From contig JAQUXR010000006.1 in NCBI GenBank assembly GCA_028692275.1, positions 44,830 to 108,829 of the forward strand: 64,000 bases of DNA, read 5' to 3'. Position 1 is the first letter of the stretch; each line of letters begins with the position of its first letter. A program made the translations under genes and the position numbers. The notes below the pieces were generated by a model. It was not told the DNA's origin. It worked only from the letters and a program-made list of their open reading frames with translations, and ran no database searches. This stretch comes from Frisingicoccus sp009929615. GTDB taxonomy: Bacteria > Bacillota > Clostridia > Lachnospirales > Lachnospiraceae. Of the stretch, positions 52,237 to 60,617 are shown piece after piece.

Positions 52237-54470
52237 GCATAGAAGCACAAAAAGTGATGTTCGACAGTGGAAATGAATTGGCGGCCTATGCAGCAAAACA
52301 GATTAATTATCATGTTATGGGTTATTATCCGATAACACCGTCAACCCAGATTGCTGAAAATCTGGATGCTATGAAGGCCGATGGACTTCATGATATTTCT
52401 TTGGTAGCAGCTGAAGGAGAACACAGTGCGGCAGGTATCTGTTATGGGGCTTCTGCCTGCGGTGGCCGCGTATTTAATGCCACCAGTGCCAACGGGCTTC
52501 TGTATGCCTTAGAACAGCTGCCGGTTCAGTCGGGAACCCGTTTTCCCATGGTTATGAACGTGGCCTGCCGTACGGTTTCGGGTCCTTTGTCGATTAAAGG
52601 GGACCACAGTGATATTATGTATGCCTTAAATACAGGGTGGATAATTCTTTTTGCAGATACACCCCAGGCTGTCTATGACATGAATATCTGCGGATTAAAG
52701 CTGGCAGAAATGGTAAGGCTTCCGGTCATCGTTGCCTTTGATGGCTTTTTTACCAGTCATCAAAAAAGACGGTGTATGGTATTTGAATCCGATGAAGTTG
52801 TGCAGAAGTTTATTGGTGAAATTGAATATGATGTGGACCTGTTGGATATGGAACATCCGGTAACCATCGGTTCCTATATGAATGAACCGGACCTTATCAA
52901 TAATAAATACCAGCTTCATCAGGCGATGGAACAGGCAGGGGCTTTGATTCCCTTCATTTACGAGGAATACGAAAAGATTTCGGGAAGAAATTATGGACTG
53001 GTGAGAGCCTGCCAGATGGAAGATGCCCAGACGGCTATATTTATCCTGGGTTCAGCTTATCATACGGTCCGTTCTTCTGTTCATAAACTCAGAGAACAAG
53101 GGAAGAAAGTGGGGGCGTTTACAGCCAATGTATTGCGGCCATTTCCGGCAGAAGCCCTGTACCGTCTGTGCAAAAATGTCAAAACAGTTATTGTGGCGGA
53201 CCGTCAGGACAGTTATGGTGCCGGCGGTGGAAATATGACGCTGGAGATAAAAGCCATGCTGCAGAGTTTTGGAAAAGGGGATGTACGGGTTCTAAGCCGG
53301 ATTTATGGTCTTGGTGGAAAGGATTTTTATGAAAATGATGCCGAAGCTCTTTTTGAAGAAGGATTTAAACAAGCGGCCAAAGCCTTTGATTATGTGGGCA
53401 TCACTCAGGGGTATGGCGGGGAAAAAGAAATAAAATATTATGGTCCACTGACAAAAACAGTGTCGTCTCCTGAGATTTTAAGAAAAAGCAGGAATCCGGA
53501 AAATGGGCATGTATTGGTGGAGAATGCAAAGATTAGTGACCTGACAGTAATGCCAAAACGGCTTGGACCGGGCCATGGAGCCTGCCCCGGCTGTGGCATT
53601 CCTGTCAATGTCAATCTTTTGCTGAAGGGAATTGAGGGACATGTGGTGCTTCTCTTCCAGACAGGCTGCGGGATGGTGGTAACTACCGGATATCCAAAGA
53701 CATCGTTTAAAGTGCCTTATATTCATAACTTATTCCAAAATGGGGCAGCCACCCTTTCCGGTGTGGTGGAAATGTTTTATCAGCGACAGAAACGGGGCGA
53801 ATATCCTGCAGGAGACGTCACCTTTGTGATGGTCAGTGGGGATGGAGGTATGGATATCGGTCTGGGCTCAGCTATTGGTGCAGCCCTTCGGGGAAGTCAT
53901 ATGATTTTATTGGAGTATGACAATGGCGGTTACATGAATACGGGATACCAGTTATCTTATTCCACACCAAAGGGTGCCAGAAGTTCCACCTCCCATGTGG
54001 GAAAGAAGCAGTATGGAAAAACCTTTTTCCATAAAGATACGCCATCTATTATGGCGGCTACAGGAATGCCCTATGTGGCTACGGCGGCAGAGTCCAATCC
54101 GGTGGATTTTATAAAGAAAGCGGCAAAGGCCCAGATCTATGCCAAATCCGAGGGTATGGCTTATATTCGAGCTTTGTCTGCCTGCCCCTTAAACTGGGCG
54201 GACAAACATCAGGATGAGCGAAACGTCATAGGAAAAGCCGTAGACTGCTGCTATTTTCCACTGTATGAGGTTGAAAAGGGACAGACCAGTTTGAATTATA
54301 ATCCGGAAAATGGCAATAAAAAGATTCCGGTGCTGGAATGGCTGTCCATGATGGGGCGGACGAAACATTTGGCAAGCCCGGCTTATATAGAAGTGACCGA
54401 CAGCATTCAAAAAGAAATTGACCGACGATGGGAGCGATTGAAAGCTTTATCGGACCACCCGTTGTTATAA
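52233..54470 (+). CDS. 2-oxoacid:ferredoxin oxidoreductase, alpha-beta fusion
   Basis: 745 residues. Alpha part: GYYPITPSTQIAE near residue 32, the GDHSDIM segment and a YGGAGGGNMTL-like turn. Beta part from about residue 440: GHGACPGCGIPVNV (Cys pair for the proximal cluster), GCGMVVTTG, VMVSGDGGMDIGLG with the thiamine-diphosphate motif GDGG...N (the N is in DNGGYMNTG). Reaction: 2-oxoacid plus CoA plus oxidised ferredoxin gives acyl-CoA, CO2 and reduced ferredoxin. ATG 52233 overlaps the preceding stop; GGAGGAGG lies upstream. Fusion of alpha and beta is less common than separate genes. Confidence 0.92.
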   Translation: MSIEAQKVMFDSGNELAAYAAKQINYHVMGYYPITPSTQIAENLDAMKADGLHDISLVAAEGEHSAAGICYGASACGGRVFNATSANGLLYALEQLPVQSGTRFPMVMNVACRTVSGPLSIKGDHSDIMYALNTGWIILFADTPQAVYDMNICGLKLAEMVRLPVIVAFDGFFTSHQKRRCMVFESDEVVQKFIGEIEYDVDLLDMEHPVTIGSYMNEPDLINNKYQLHQAMEQAGALIPFIYEEYEKISGRNYGLVRACQMEDAQTAIFILGSAYHTVRSSVHKLREQGKKVGAFTANVLRPFPAEALYRLCKNVKTVIVADRQDSYGAGGGNMTLEIKAMLQSFGKGDVRVLSRIYGLGGKDFYENDAEALFEEGFKQAAKAFDYVGITQGYGGEKEIKYYGPLTKTVSSPEILRKSRNPENGHVLVENAKISDLTVMPKRLGPGHGACPGCGIPVNVNLLLKGIEGHVVLLFQTGCGMVVTTGYPKTSFKVPYIHNLFQNGAATLSGVVEMFYQRQKRGEYPAGDVTFVMVSGDGGMDIGLGSAIGAALRGSHMILLEYDNGGYMNTGYQLSYSTPKGARSSTSHVGKKQYGKTFFHKDTPSIMAATGMPYVATAAESNPVDFIKKAAKAQIYAKSEGMAYIRALSACPLNWADKHQDERNVIGKAVDCCYFPLYEVEKGQTSLNYNPENGNKKIPVLEWLSMMGRTKHLASPAYIEVTDSIQKEIDRRWERLKALSDHPLL

Positions 54471-54492
54471 TAAAAAACAGGAGGATTTAAAA

Positions 54493-55113
54493 ATGGATTT
54501 CAGGGAAAGTGAAACCGTAAAAAATTTAATGCGGGCCTTTGCAGGCGAAAGCCAAGCAAGAAACCGGTATACAATGGCAGCATCTCAGGCGAAGGCCAAT
54601 GGGCTTTATGTTATTGAAACTGTGTTTACTTTTACAGCAGACCAGGAAAAAGAACATGCCAAGTTATTTTACAGACATTTAAAAGATATGGCGGGAGAGA
54701 CGATTGCTATTGATGGCGGTTATCCGGTGGACATCAGTCCGGATATGATTCAGCTGCTTAGAATGGCCCGGCATAATGAAATGGAAGAGTATGGTGATGT
54801 CTATAAACATTTTGGAGATACAGCAAAACAGGAAGGTTTTGAGCAGATAGGTAATCTTTTTCATAATATCGCTGATATTGAAAAGACTCATGCCGAGCGG
54901 TTTGAACACTTTGCCCAGCTTATGGAAAATGGAAAACTTTTTGTGGCAGACCAGGAAACCGGATGGATGTGTCTGAATTGCGGCTATATTTATACAGGGA
55001 TTGAGGCACCGAAAGTATGTCCGGTGTGTCAGCATAACCAGGGGTATTTCATACGTCAGGTCATGGCACCCTTTGATTTTTCTCAGATGAAAGGCTGTGG
55101 CTGCGGCTGTTAA
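54493..55113 (+). CDS. rbr: Rubrerythrin
   Basis: 206 residues. The diiron helical bundle has the repeated E and H ligands GESQARNRYTMAASQA and EKEHAKLFYRHL, then HNEMEEYGD and IEKTHAERFEHF. A C-terminal rubredoxin domain has CLNCGYIY and CPVCQHNQGYF (CxxC pairs). The extreme C terminus GCGCGC is an added Cys cluster not usual in rubrerythrin. The enzyme reduces hydrogen peroxide in anaerobes. GGAGG precedes ATG 54493, 22 bases after the oxidoreductase gene, so it may be co-transcribed and use its ferredoxin-derived electrons. A terminator follows. Confidence 0.94.
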   Translation: MDFRESETVKNLMRAFAGESQARNRYTMAASQAKANGLYVIETVFTFTADQEKEHAKLFYRHLKDMAGETIAIDGGYPVDISPDMIQLLRMARHNEMEEYGDVYKHFGDTAKQEGFEQIGNLFHNIADIEKTHAERFEHFAQLMENGKLFVADQETGWMCLNCGYIYTGIEAPKVCPVCQHNQGYFIRQVMAPFDFSQMKGCGCGC

Positions 55114-55132
55114 TCGATGAAATGAAGTTGTC

Positions 55133-55166
55133 AGGCTGTCCTTTTATTTAGAAGGATAGCCTTTTT
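55133..55166 (+). terminator. Intrinsic terminator after rubrerythrin
   Basis: AGGCTGTCCTT (55133-55143) pairs with AAGGATAGCCT (55152-55162), one wobble, 8-base loop, then TTTTT. Confidence 0.88.
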
Positions 55167-55243
55167 ACTATGTGAAATTCCTTGTATTTAGCTGAACTTT
55201 ATTGTACCATTGGTATTAGAATAAAACGAGGTGGAAGAAATTT

Positions 55244-56416
55244 ATGACAATAAAAGAAAAATGTCCTGTACATAAAAAGTGCGGAGGCTGTCATTATCAG
55301 GGGATATCCTATGAAGAACAGCTGAAGATTAAAGAGAAAATGATTGGTAAACTTATGAGTAAATATTGTAAGGTTTATCCGATTATAGGTATGGATGACC
55401 CTTATCACTATCGGAATAAGGTCCATGCTGTTTTTGACAGAGACCGAAGAGGAAATATTATCTCGGGTGTCTACAGAGAAGGAACCCATGAAGTTGTTCC
55501 CGTGGAGAGCTGTATGATTGAAGACCAGCTGGCAGATAAAATCATTGGAACGATTCGGAAACTGGCGAAGTCCTTTAAAATGAAAACCTATGATGAAGAT
55601 ACGGGTTATGGTCTTTTACGCCATGTACTTATTAAACGTGGCTTTCAAACGGGCCAGGTGATGGTTGTTATCGTTACCGGCTCCCCAGTATTCCCATCCA
55701 GAAATAATTTCATTAAGGCACTTCTGAAAGAGCATCCGGAAATCACGACGATTGTCCATAATATCAACGATAAACGAACCAGCATGGTTCTCGGTGACCG
55801 TGAAAAAGCCATTTATGGCAAAGGTTATATCGAAGATATTCTCTGCGGCAGGAAATTTCGTATTTCTGCAAAATCCTTTTATCAGGTCAATCCGGTTCAG
55901 ACCGAAGTCCTTTATAAGAAGGCTATGGAAGTGGCTGGATTTGCAGGCAAAGAACATGTCATCGATGCTTACTGCGGTATTGGTACCATCGGATTAGTTG
56001 CCAGTGATTATGTAGAATCGGTCATTGGTGTTGAATTAAACCGGGATGCGGTGCGGGATGCCATTGGAAATGCAAAGGGTAATCAGGTGAAGAATGTGCG
56101 TTTCGTTTGTGATGATGCCGGAAAGTTCATGGTGAAAATGGCGACAGCAGCAAAAAAGGATTCTGAAATCAGAGTACCGGATGTGGTCATTCTTGACCCG
56201 CCGAGAAGCGGCAGTGATGAGGCTTTCTTAAGCTCCATGGTGACTATGGGTCCTAAAAAAGTTGTTTATGTTTCCTGTAATCCAATCACTCTGGAACGGG
56301 ACGTAAAGTGGCTGGAGAAAAAGGGCTATAAGGCTCAGGGTGTGTGGCCGGTAGACATGTTCCCGTTCACGACCCATGCAGAATCGATCTGTTTGATGAC
56401 AAGGGTGGAGAAATAA
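55244..56416 (+). CDS. rlmD: 23S rRNA (uracil-C5)-methyltransferase, RlmD/RumA family
   Basis: 390 residues. [4Fe-4S] motif CPVHKKCGGCHYQ sits at the very N terminus (residues 5-17), then SAM fold VIDAYCGIGTIGL, VVILDPPRSGSD and the catalytic Cys in VYVSCNPITL. RumA-type enzymes methylate U1939 or U747 of 23S rRNA. The usual N-terminal TRAM domain is missing; many Firmicute copies of about 450 residues have it. The start at ATG 55244 (GGTGG site upstream) is directly before the cluster motif, so this is the true length. It is a single-gene unit. Confidence 0.92.
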   Translation: MTIKEKCPVHKKCGGCHYQGISYEEQLKIKEKMIGKLMSKYCKVYPIIGMDDPYHYRNKVHAVFDRDRRGNIISGVYREGTHEVVPVESCMIEDQLADKIIGTIRKLAKSFKMKTYDEDTGYGLLRHVLIKRGFQTGQVMVVIVTGSPVFPSRNNFIKALLKEHPEITTIVHNINDKRTSMVLGDREKAIYGKGYIEDILCGRKFRISAKSFYQVNPVQTEVLYKKAMEVAGFAGKEHVIDAYCGIGTIGLVASDYVESVIGVELNRDAVRDAIGNAKGNQVKNVRFVCDDAGKFMVKMATAAKKDSEIRVPDVVILDPPRSGSDEAFLSSMVTMGPKKVVYVSCNPITLERDVKWLEKKGYKAQGVWPVDMFPFTTHAESICLMTRVEK

Positions 56417-56456
56417 GGGACAGAAAAAAATGCTAAGCTGCACAGCTGAAGAGTAT

Positions 56457-56999
56457 TTAAATGTTTAGTAGAGTAAGGGCACCATCTGGTCTTAATGAAA
56501 GAGCCATAATTGCCATTTCTGATGGACTTTCTTTCATTTCATGTTCCAACCAGAGGAGTGTATTATTATAAATACCACCAATATGATATGCTATCTCAAA
56601 TTGCTTTGTATTTGAGATGGTTGCACCGGATGGATGAAACTGAAACCATTTATTTAATACAACGATATAGAGATGTGACAGACCTGCTTTGTGAATGATA
56701 AGCAGGTCTTCTTTATGCTTGGAAAAAGTTGAAAATATAGTCAGCAGATATTGATAAAAAGTAGGGTTGCTGTTTTGCTTGAAGAGATTCATATATTCAT
56801 GCATCAGATTGTCAAAAAAATAAGTAACAATATCTTCTTTTGCATAGAAGTGTCTATAGTAGGTGGAACGATTCACTCCAGCCCTATTTACAATATCACT
56901 GATTGTAATATCCGCGAAAGGTTTTTCTTCCATAAGAATCAGGAGAGATTCTACAATATAGCTTTTCATCATTTCTGTGGTCGTGTTTTTCCTTCTCAT
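56457..56999 (-). CDS. TetR family regulator
   Basis: 180 residues. The helix-turn-helix is at about residues 24-50: PFADITISDIVNRAGVNRSTYYRHFYAKED, which is the clostridial TetR_C-33/AcrR-like style. A C-terminal helical domain follows. I chose ATG 56999 (MRRKNTTTEMMKSY), 14 bases after GGAGG, rather than the upstream in-frame start. It is divergent from the MBL-fold hydrolase gene, with a shared operator candidate between them. Confidence 0.88.
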   Translation of the reverse strand: MRRKNTTTEMMKSYIVESLLILMEEKPFADITISDIVNRAGVNRSTYYRHFYAKEDIVTYFFDNLMHEYMNLFKQNSNPTFYQYLLTIFSTFSKHKEDLLIIHKAGLSHLYIVVLNKWFQFHPSGATISNTKQFEIAYHIGGIYNNTLLWLEHEMKESPSEMAIMALSLRPDGALTLLNI

Positions 57000-57044
57000 A
57001 ATGCGACAAATAACCTCCGTTTGTTGCAATGAACATTTGATATC

Positions 57045-57087
57045 TTGATATTTGTTCCAATAATAATATAATTAAAAAGAAACAAAT
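57045..57087 (+). promoter_or_regulatory. Promoter and operator candidate between TetR and MBL-hydrolase genes
   Basis: TTGATA (57045-57050), 16 bases, TATAAT (57067-57072). Inverted arms ATTTGTT (57050-57056) and AACAAAT (57081-57087) flank the -10 with a 24-base spacer. The neighbouring TetR is the likely ligand. Confidence 0.6.
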
Positions 57088-57137
57088 GTTGCATTTATAT
57101 TATGAAAAAACAGGAAAAAGTCAAGAGAGGTATTACA

Positions 57138-57773
57138 TTGGAAAAAATAGCAGAACATCTTTATCAGTTTTCAATTTACATTCCACCAATGGATTTTACA
57201 ATTCATCAGTATCTGATGGACACAGATCCAGCCATCCTTTTTGCAACTGGAACGGTTCAGCAGGCACAGGCAGTATTGCCGGAAATCAAGAAAATATTAG
57301 GAGAAAGAGAATTGAAATACATCTTCGTTTCCCATGTGGAATCGGATGAGTCAGGCGGAATTGCTGTGTTTCAGAAAGAATATCCAGAAATGATTGTGCT
57401 TTGTAGTGATCTTGCGGCAAGAGAGTTACCGGGGTATGGATTTACCTGCCATATTACGCCGGTAAGGGAAGAAATCACCATAGAGGACGGAGAACTTGAC
57501 TTGTGTTTTATTAACTATCCCGCTGAAGTACATTTACAGAACGGTGTACTATGTATGGATAAAAAAAGTGGGATAATGTACAGTGCGGATTTATTCCTTC
57601 GATATGGGAATGGCGTTGGACAACTGATCCAGTCTAACTGGGAGACGGAAGTATCTGCCATAGATGGGGATAGAATGCCAGGACTACAAAATCAGAAAAA
57701 ATTAAAAGAATCTTTGGCATCGTGGGAACCCAAAATTGTAGCAGTAGGACATGGATTCTGTATGGAGGTCTGA
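57138..57773 (+). CDS. MBL-fold hydrolase (flavodiiron-like N-terminal domain)
   Basis: 211 residues. The fold is metallo-beta-lactamase-like: FVSHVESDESGG near residue 70 is the HxExD metal motif of the flavodiiron/ODP type rather than HxHxDH, and the acidic ligands ILYSADLF-like region (GIMYSADLFLRYG) gives a further Asp. There is no flavodoxin domain, so it is a lone diiron-type domain. Start TTG 57138, with AGAGAGG 7 bases upstream; the upstream ATG 57102 has no site. It may act on oxygen or nitric oxide or sense them. It lies between TetR and a MATE gene. Confidence 0.78.
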   Translation: MEKIAEHLYQFSIYIPPMDFTIHQYLMDTDPAILFATGTVQQAQAVLPEIKKILGERELKYIFVSHVESDESGGIAVFQKEYPEMIVLCSDLAARELPGYGFTCHITPVREEITIEDGELDLCFINYPAEVHLQNGVLCMDKKSGIMYSADLFLRYGNGVGQLIQSNWETEVSAIDGDRMPGLQNQKKLKESLASWEPKIVAVGHGFCMEV

Positions 57774-57774
57774 T

Positions 57775-57927
57775 TTGAAATATCATTTTGAGGAAACGTT
57801 GCTTGAAGCAAGAATTGTCACGAGAAAAACGCCGTATATAGTGGACGTTGCACGAATAGATAATATCACTTATGCAACTTCCGGTTTGTATAGCAGTCAG
57901 CTTAATATGGTTGGCTGCTTTTTATAA
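57775..57927 (+). CDS. Small ORF of 50 residues, possible small protein or gene remnant
   Basis: TTG 57775 follows GGAGG (57764-57768) by 6 bases and begins 1 base after the MBL gene stop. The 50 residues include FEETLLEARIVTRKTPYIVDVARID, a plausible beta-strand pattern, and end inside a terminator hairpin. This fills most of the 304-base gap between 57773 and 58078. It may be a real coupled small protein or the decayed start of a longer gene. Confidence 0.35.
   Translation: MKYHFEETLLEARIVTRKTPYIVDVARIDNITYATSGLYSSQLNMVGCFL
57892..57924 (+). terminator. Intrinsic terminator after the MBL gene
   Basis: AGCAGTCAGC (57892-57901) pairs with GTTGGCTGCT (57910-57919) with two wobbles, then TTTTAT. 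The rest of the gap to 58055 shows only AT-rich sequence. Confidence 0.75.
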
Positions 57928-58054
57928 CCCCTTCTTTATTATAAATTGATTTAACAATAGTTTTTAGGCATGAGAAGCCATTAACAACAAGTATTGGTTA
58001 TTACAGAGAAAGGATGATAAACTAATTGCATAAAGAAAACCAGGAGGTATTAAT

Positions 58055-58099
58055 ATGTCAGGAAAAGAGGTTCATTCATGTCATCAACAAATGCAGTAA
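58055..58099 (+). other. Short overlapping leader ORF with strong ribosome site before MATE
   Basis: ATG 58055 follows AGGAGG (58042-58047) and reads 14 residues to TAA 58097-58099, out of frame with the MATE gene whose ATG (58078) lies inside it. It may be a translational brake on the MATE gene, or the true N terminus displaced by a base change. Confidence 0.45.
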
Positions 58100-59430
58100 C
58101 GGATAATAAAATGGGAACCATGCCAATTCCCAAACTCATTATTTCGACATCAATCCCACTCATTTTTTCTCTGTTTGTGAATCAGATGTATAACCTTGTT
58201 GACAGTGTGTTTGTTTCGCATATTAATGAAGATGCTTTGACCGGAATTTCTATTGCTGCACCGATTCAGGTTATTATGATTGCTCTGGGATGTGGACTTG
58301 CAGTTGGGCTAAATGCCAGGGTATCAAAAGCTTTAGGAGAAAAAAATCGTGAAGAAGCAAAACAGGCTGCGTCAGCAGCATTTGTTATGGCTATCGCAGC
58401 ATATTTGATTATTGTTATTCTTTGCCTTTTAATCGTAGAGCCATATTTTCTGTGGCAGACAAAGGGCAATGATACCATTTCACAATATGGGATTTCATAT
58501 ATTCGAATTTGTATGTTTTTTTCGTTTGGACAGATGACGCAATGGGTATTTGACCGATTATTGATTGCCAGTGGAAAATCAACATTGTTCCTTGTGACGC
58601 TTGGAACAGCATCCATTGTAAACCTGATTCTTGACCCTATATTGATTTTTGGTTATCTGGGTTTCCCTGCATTAGGGACAGCCGGGGCTGCAATCGCAAC
58701 GGTTATTGGACAGATTGCAGGTGGCTTATTAGGAATTTATCTGAATGTAAAAAGAAATAAGGAGATTCCGATTCATTTTACACTACATATTTCAGGAAAA
58801 CAGGTAGTGAACATACTAAAGGTTGGAATACCAACAGCAATTATGCAGGGAATCATGTCTGTGATGGGAATTTTTATCAATACCATTTTGTACCAGTTAT
58901 CAACGACTGCAGTGGCGATATATGGAATATCAATAAAAGTGCAAAATATGGCACAGATAGTAGTTAATGGTATGAATAATGGATTGATTCCAATCATTGC
59001 ATATAACTATGGTGCAAAAAATGAGAAACGCATCAAAGAAACGATACGATATGCATTTATCATTGCAGGTATTGTCATGTCGATAGCATTTATCATAATG
59101 GAACTGATTCCAGATAAAATTCTCCTATTATTTGATGCATCAGAAAATATGATGAGAATTGGAATTCCGGCCATAAGACTATTATCAATCAGTTATTTTG
59201 TTTCATCAGTAGGAATTATCTTTGCGGCGATATATCAGGGATTCGGTAATGGCGTATATAGTATGAATCTGGCATTTATGAGACAGGTAATTGTGCTGAT
59301 TCCTTTTTTACTCATTGGTGTATGGATGAACCAACTTATCATTGTGTGGTTAGCTTTTGCGTTCGCAGAGACGATATCAATTCCGTTTGGGATTTTCTTT
59401 TATAAAAGGCTTAAGATGAGTAGATATTAA
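58078..59430 (+). CDS. MATE family efflux transporter
   Basis: 450 residues, twelve membrane segments. The start TDNKMGTMPIPKLIISTSIPLIFSLFVNQMYNLVDSVFVSHI is a usual MATE N-lobe of the clostridial type, and the second lobe begins near residue 235 (VNILKVGIPTAIMQGIM). AAGAGG lies 7 bases before ATG 58078. A stronger ribosome site just upstream serves a 14-residue overlapping ORF. The TetR-MBL genes precede it and may be part of one regulated unit if the intervening terminator is leaky. Substrate unknown. Confidence 0.9.
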   Translation: MSSTNAVTDNKMGTMPIPKLIISTSIPLIFSLFVNQMYNLVDSVFVSHINEDALTGISIAAPIQVIMIALGCGLAVGLNARVSKALGEKNREEAKQAASAAFVMAIAAYLIIVILCLLIVEPYFLWQTKGNDTISQYGISYIRICMFFSFGQMTQWVFDRLLIASGKSTLFLVTLGTASIVNLILDPILIFGYLGFPALGTAGAAIATVIGQIAGGLLGIYLNVKRNKEIPIHFTLHISGKQVVNILKVGIPTAIMQGIMSVMGIFINTILYQLSTTAVAIYGISIKVQNMAQIVVNGMNNGLIPIIAYNYGAKNEKRIKETIRYAFIIAGIVMSIAFIIMELIPDKILLLFDASENMMRIGIPAIRLLSISYFVSSVGIIFAAIYQGFGNGVYSMNLAFMRQVIVLIPFLLIGVWMNQLIIVWLAFAFAETISIPFGIFFYKRLKMSRY

Positions 59431-59505
59431 TTAATACAAGTAACAAGGCAGGTCTTTATGAACGAATTGGAAAAATCCCTGAGTGGCCTGTCAGGATAAG
59501 CTGTA

Positions 59506-59970
59506 TTAACAGTTCGTAAGTCGTGTGACATGCTTCATACGAGAACGAATCGCAGACATAGTAGCAGGAATCTCATCCGCAGGCATAGAGTCATGGACGG
59601 ATATGGTTCCTGCTTTTTTTGCGGTCTCATAATACCAAACCTTATAATCCACAGCTTCCTGACATTCTGCAAGAAGTTTCATCTTTTCCTCTAAATCCTG
59701 CTTTTTCTTTTGAAACAAGTTTAAGCATTTATCGATATTCTGATCACCCTCAGCAAGCCACTGTATATATTGTTTGATCTCACGGATGGTCATACCGCAG
59801 TGTTTCATACATTCAATCATATAGAGTGTTTCAATGTCAGTATCACAGAACAATCTGGTGCCGTTGGAATCGCGTTCAATAAAAGGAAAAAGTCCTTCCT
59901 TAAGATAATAACGAATGGTATAAGGGGTAAGGCTGGTTTTCTCTGATACATCTTTTACAGTATAAAACAT
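59506..59970 (-). CDS. MerR family regulator
   Basis: 154 residues. The N-terminal winged helix-turn-helix FYTVKDVSEKTSLTPYTIRYYLKEGLFPF is clear, followed by a coiled-coil dimer helix (about residues 75-110, MTIREIKQYIQW...KKKQDLEEKMKLLAEC) and a short tail. No Cys pair for metal binding is visible, so the inducer may be an organic or electrophilic compound. I chose ATG 59970 because GGAGG is 6 bases upstream. It is divergent from the nitroreductase operon, whose promoter has the MerR-type 19-base spacer. Confidence 0.92.
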   Translation of the reverse strand: MFYTVKDVSEKTSLTPYTIRYYLKEGLFPFIERDSNGTRLFCDTDIETLYMIECMKHCGMTIREIKQYIQWLAEGDQNIDKCLNLFQKKKQDLEEKMKLLAECQEAVDYKVWYYETAKKAGTISVHDSMPADEIPATMSAIRSRMKHVTRLTNC

Positions 59971-60010
59971 AGAATCCTCCATAGGTGTTTGATTTATTTT
60001 AATATTTGTA

Positions 60011-60041
60011 TTGACTGATAGTATACTATCAAGCATATGAT
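60011..60041 (+). promoter_or_regulatory. MerR-controlled promoter of the nitroreductase operon
   Basis: TTGACT (60011-60016) and TATGAT (60036-60041) are 19 bases apart, the long spacer used by MerR activators. A perfect 16-bp palindrome TGATAGTATACTATCA (60016-60031) fills the first part of the spacer. MerR-bound DNA would be untwisted to align the hexamers when the inducer binds. Confidence 0.85.
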
Positions 60042-60082
60042 AAAACTATCATGTAAAAAAGTCAACAAGGAGGATATCAGGA

Positions 60083-60580
60083 ATGAAATCAATTTTTGAA
60101 AGAGTAAGTATTAGACAATATACAGAGCAACCGGTGGAGCAAGAGAAAATTATAAGAATATTACAGGCAGCAATGCAGGCACCATCAGCAGGAAATCAAC
60201 AGCCATGGGAATTCTATGTGGTGACCAATCCAAGCATGATTCAGGAACTGGCGGAGTCTAGTCCTTACGCAGGGTGTGCAGCAAATGCCTCTGTACTAAT
60301 TGTTCCTGTCTATCGCACAAAGAATTTAGTATTTCCGGAATATGCGCAGATTGACTTATCCATTGCCCAGGAACATATGTGGTTAGAGGCCAACGAACTG
60401 GGGCTTGGAGGAGTGTGGCTGGGAATTGCACCATTACAAGAACGTATGGATGCCGTGAAAAAGATTATGAATCTACCAGATGATGTGGAAGCATTTTCCA
60501 TATTCGCATTGGGATATCCGGCAGAGACGAGAGTACAAGAGAAACGATTTGATGAAACAAGAATTCACTATGTGAAATAA
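60083..60580 (+). CDS. Nitroreductase family protein (FMN-dependent)
   Basis: 165 residues. RVSIRQYTEQPVEQEKIIRILQAAMQAPSAGNQQPWEF is the FMN-binding N-terminal signature, and LGLGGVWLGI near residue 110 the second. The short form lacks extensions of NfsA or NfsB type. Uses NAD(P)H and FMN to reduce nitro groups or other electrophiles. GGAGG precedes ATG 60083. It is the first gene of the MerR-controlled operon with the aldo/keto reductase. Confidence 0.92.
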   Translation: MKSIFERVSIRQYTEQPVEQEKIIRILQAAMQAPSAGNQQPWEFYVVTNPSMIQELAESSPYAGCAANASVLIVPVYRTKNLVFPEYAQIDLSIAQEHMWLEANELGLGGVWLGIAPLQERMDAVKKIMNLPDDVEAFSIFALGYPAETRVQEKRFDETRIHYVK

Positions 60581-60617
60581 TCCGTCGGAAGAGGAAAAAG
60601 ATTAAGGAGGAATTGCA

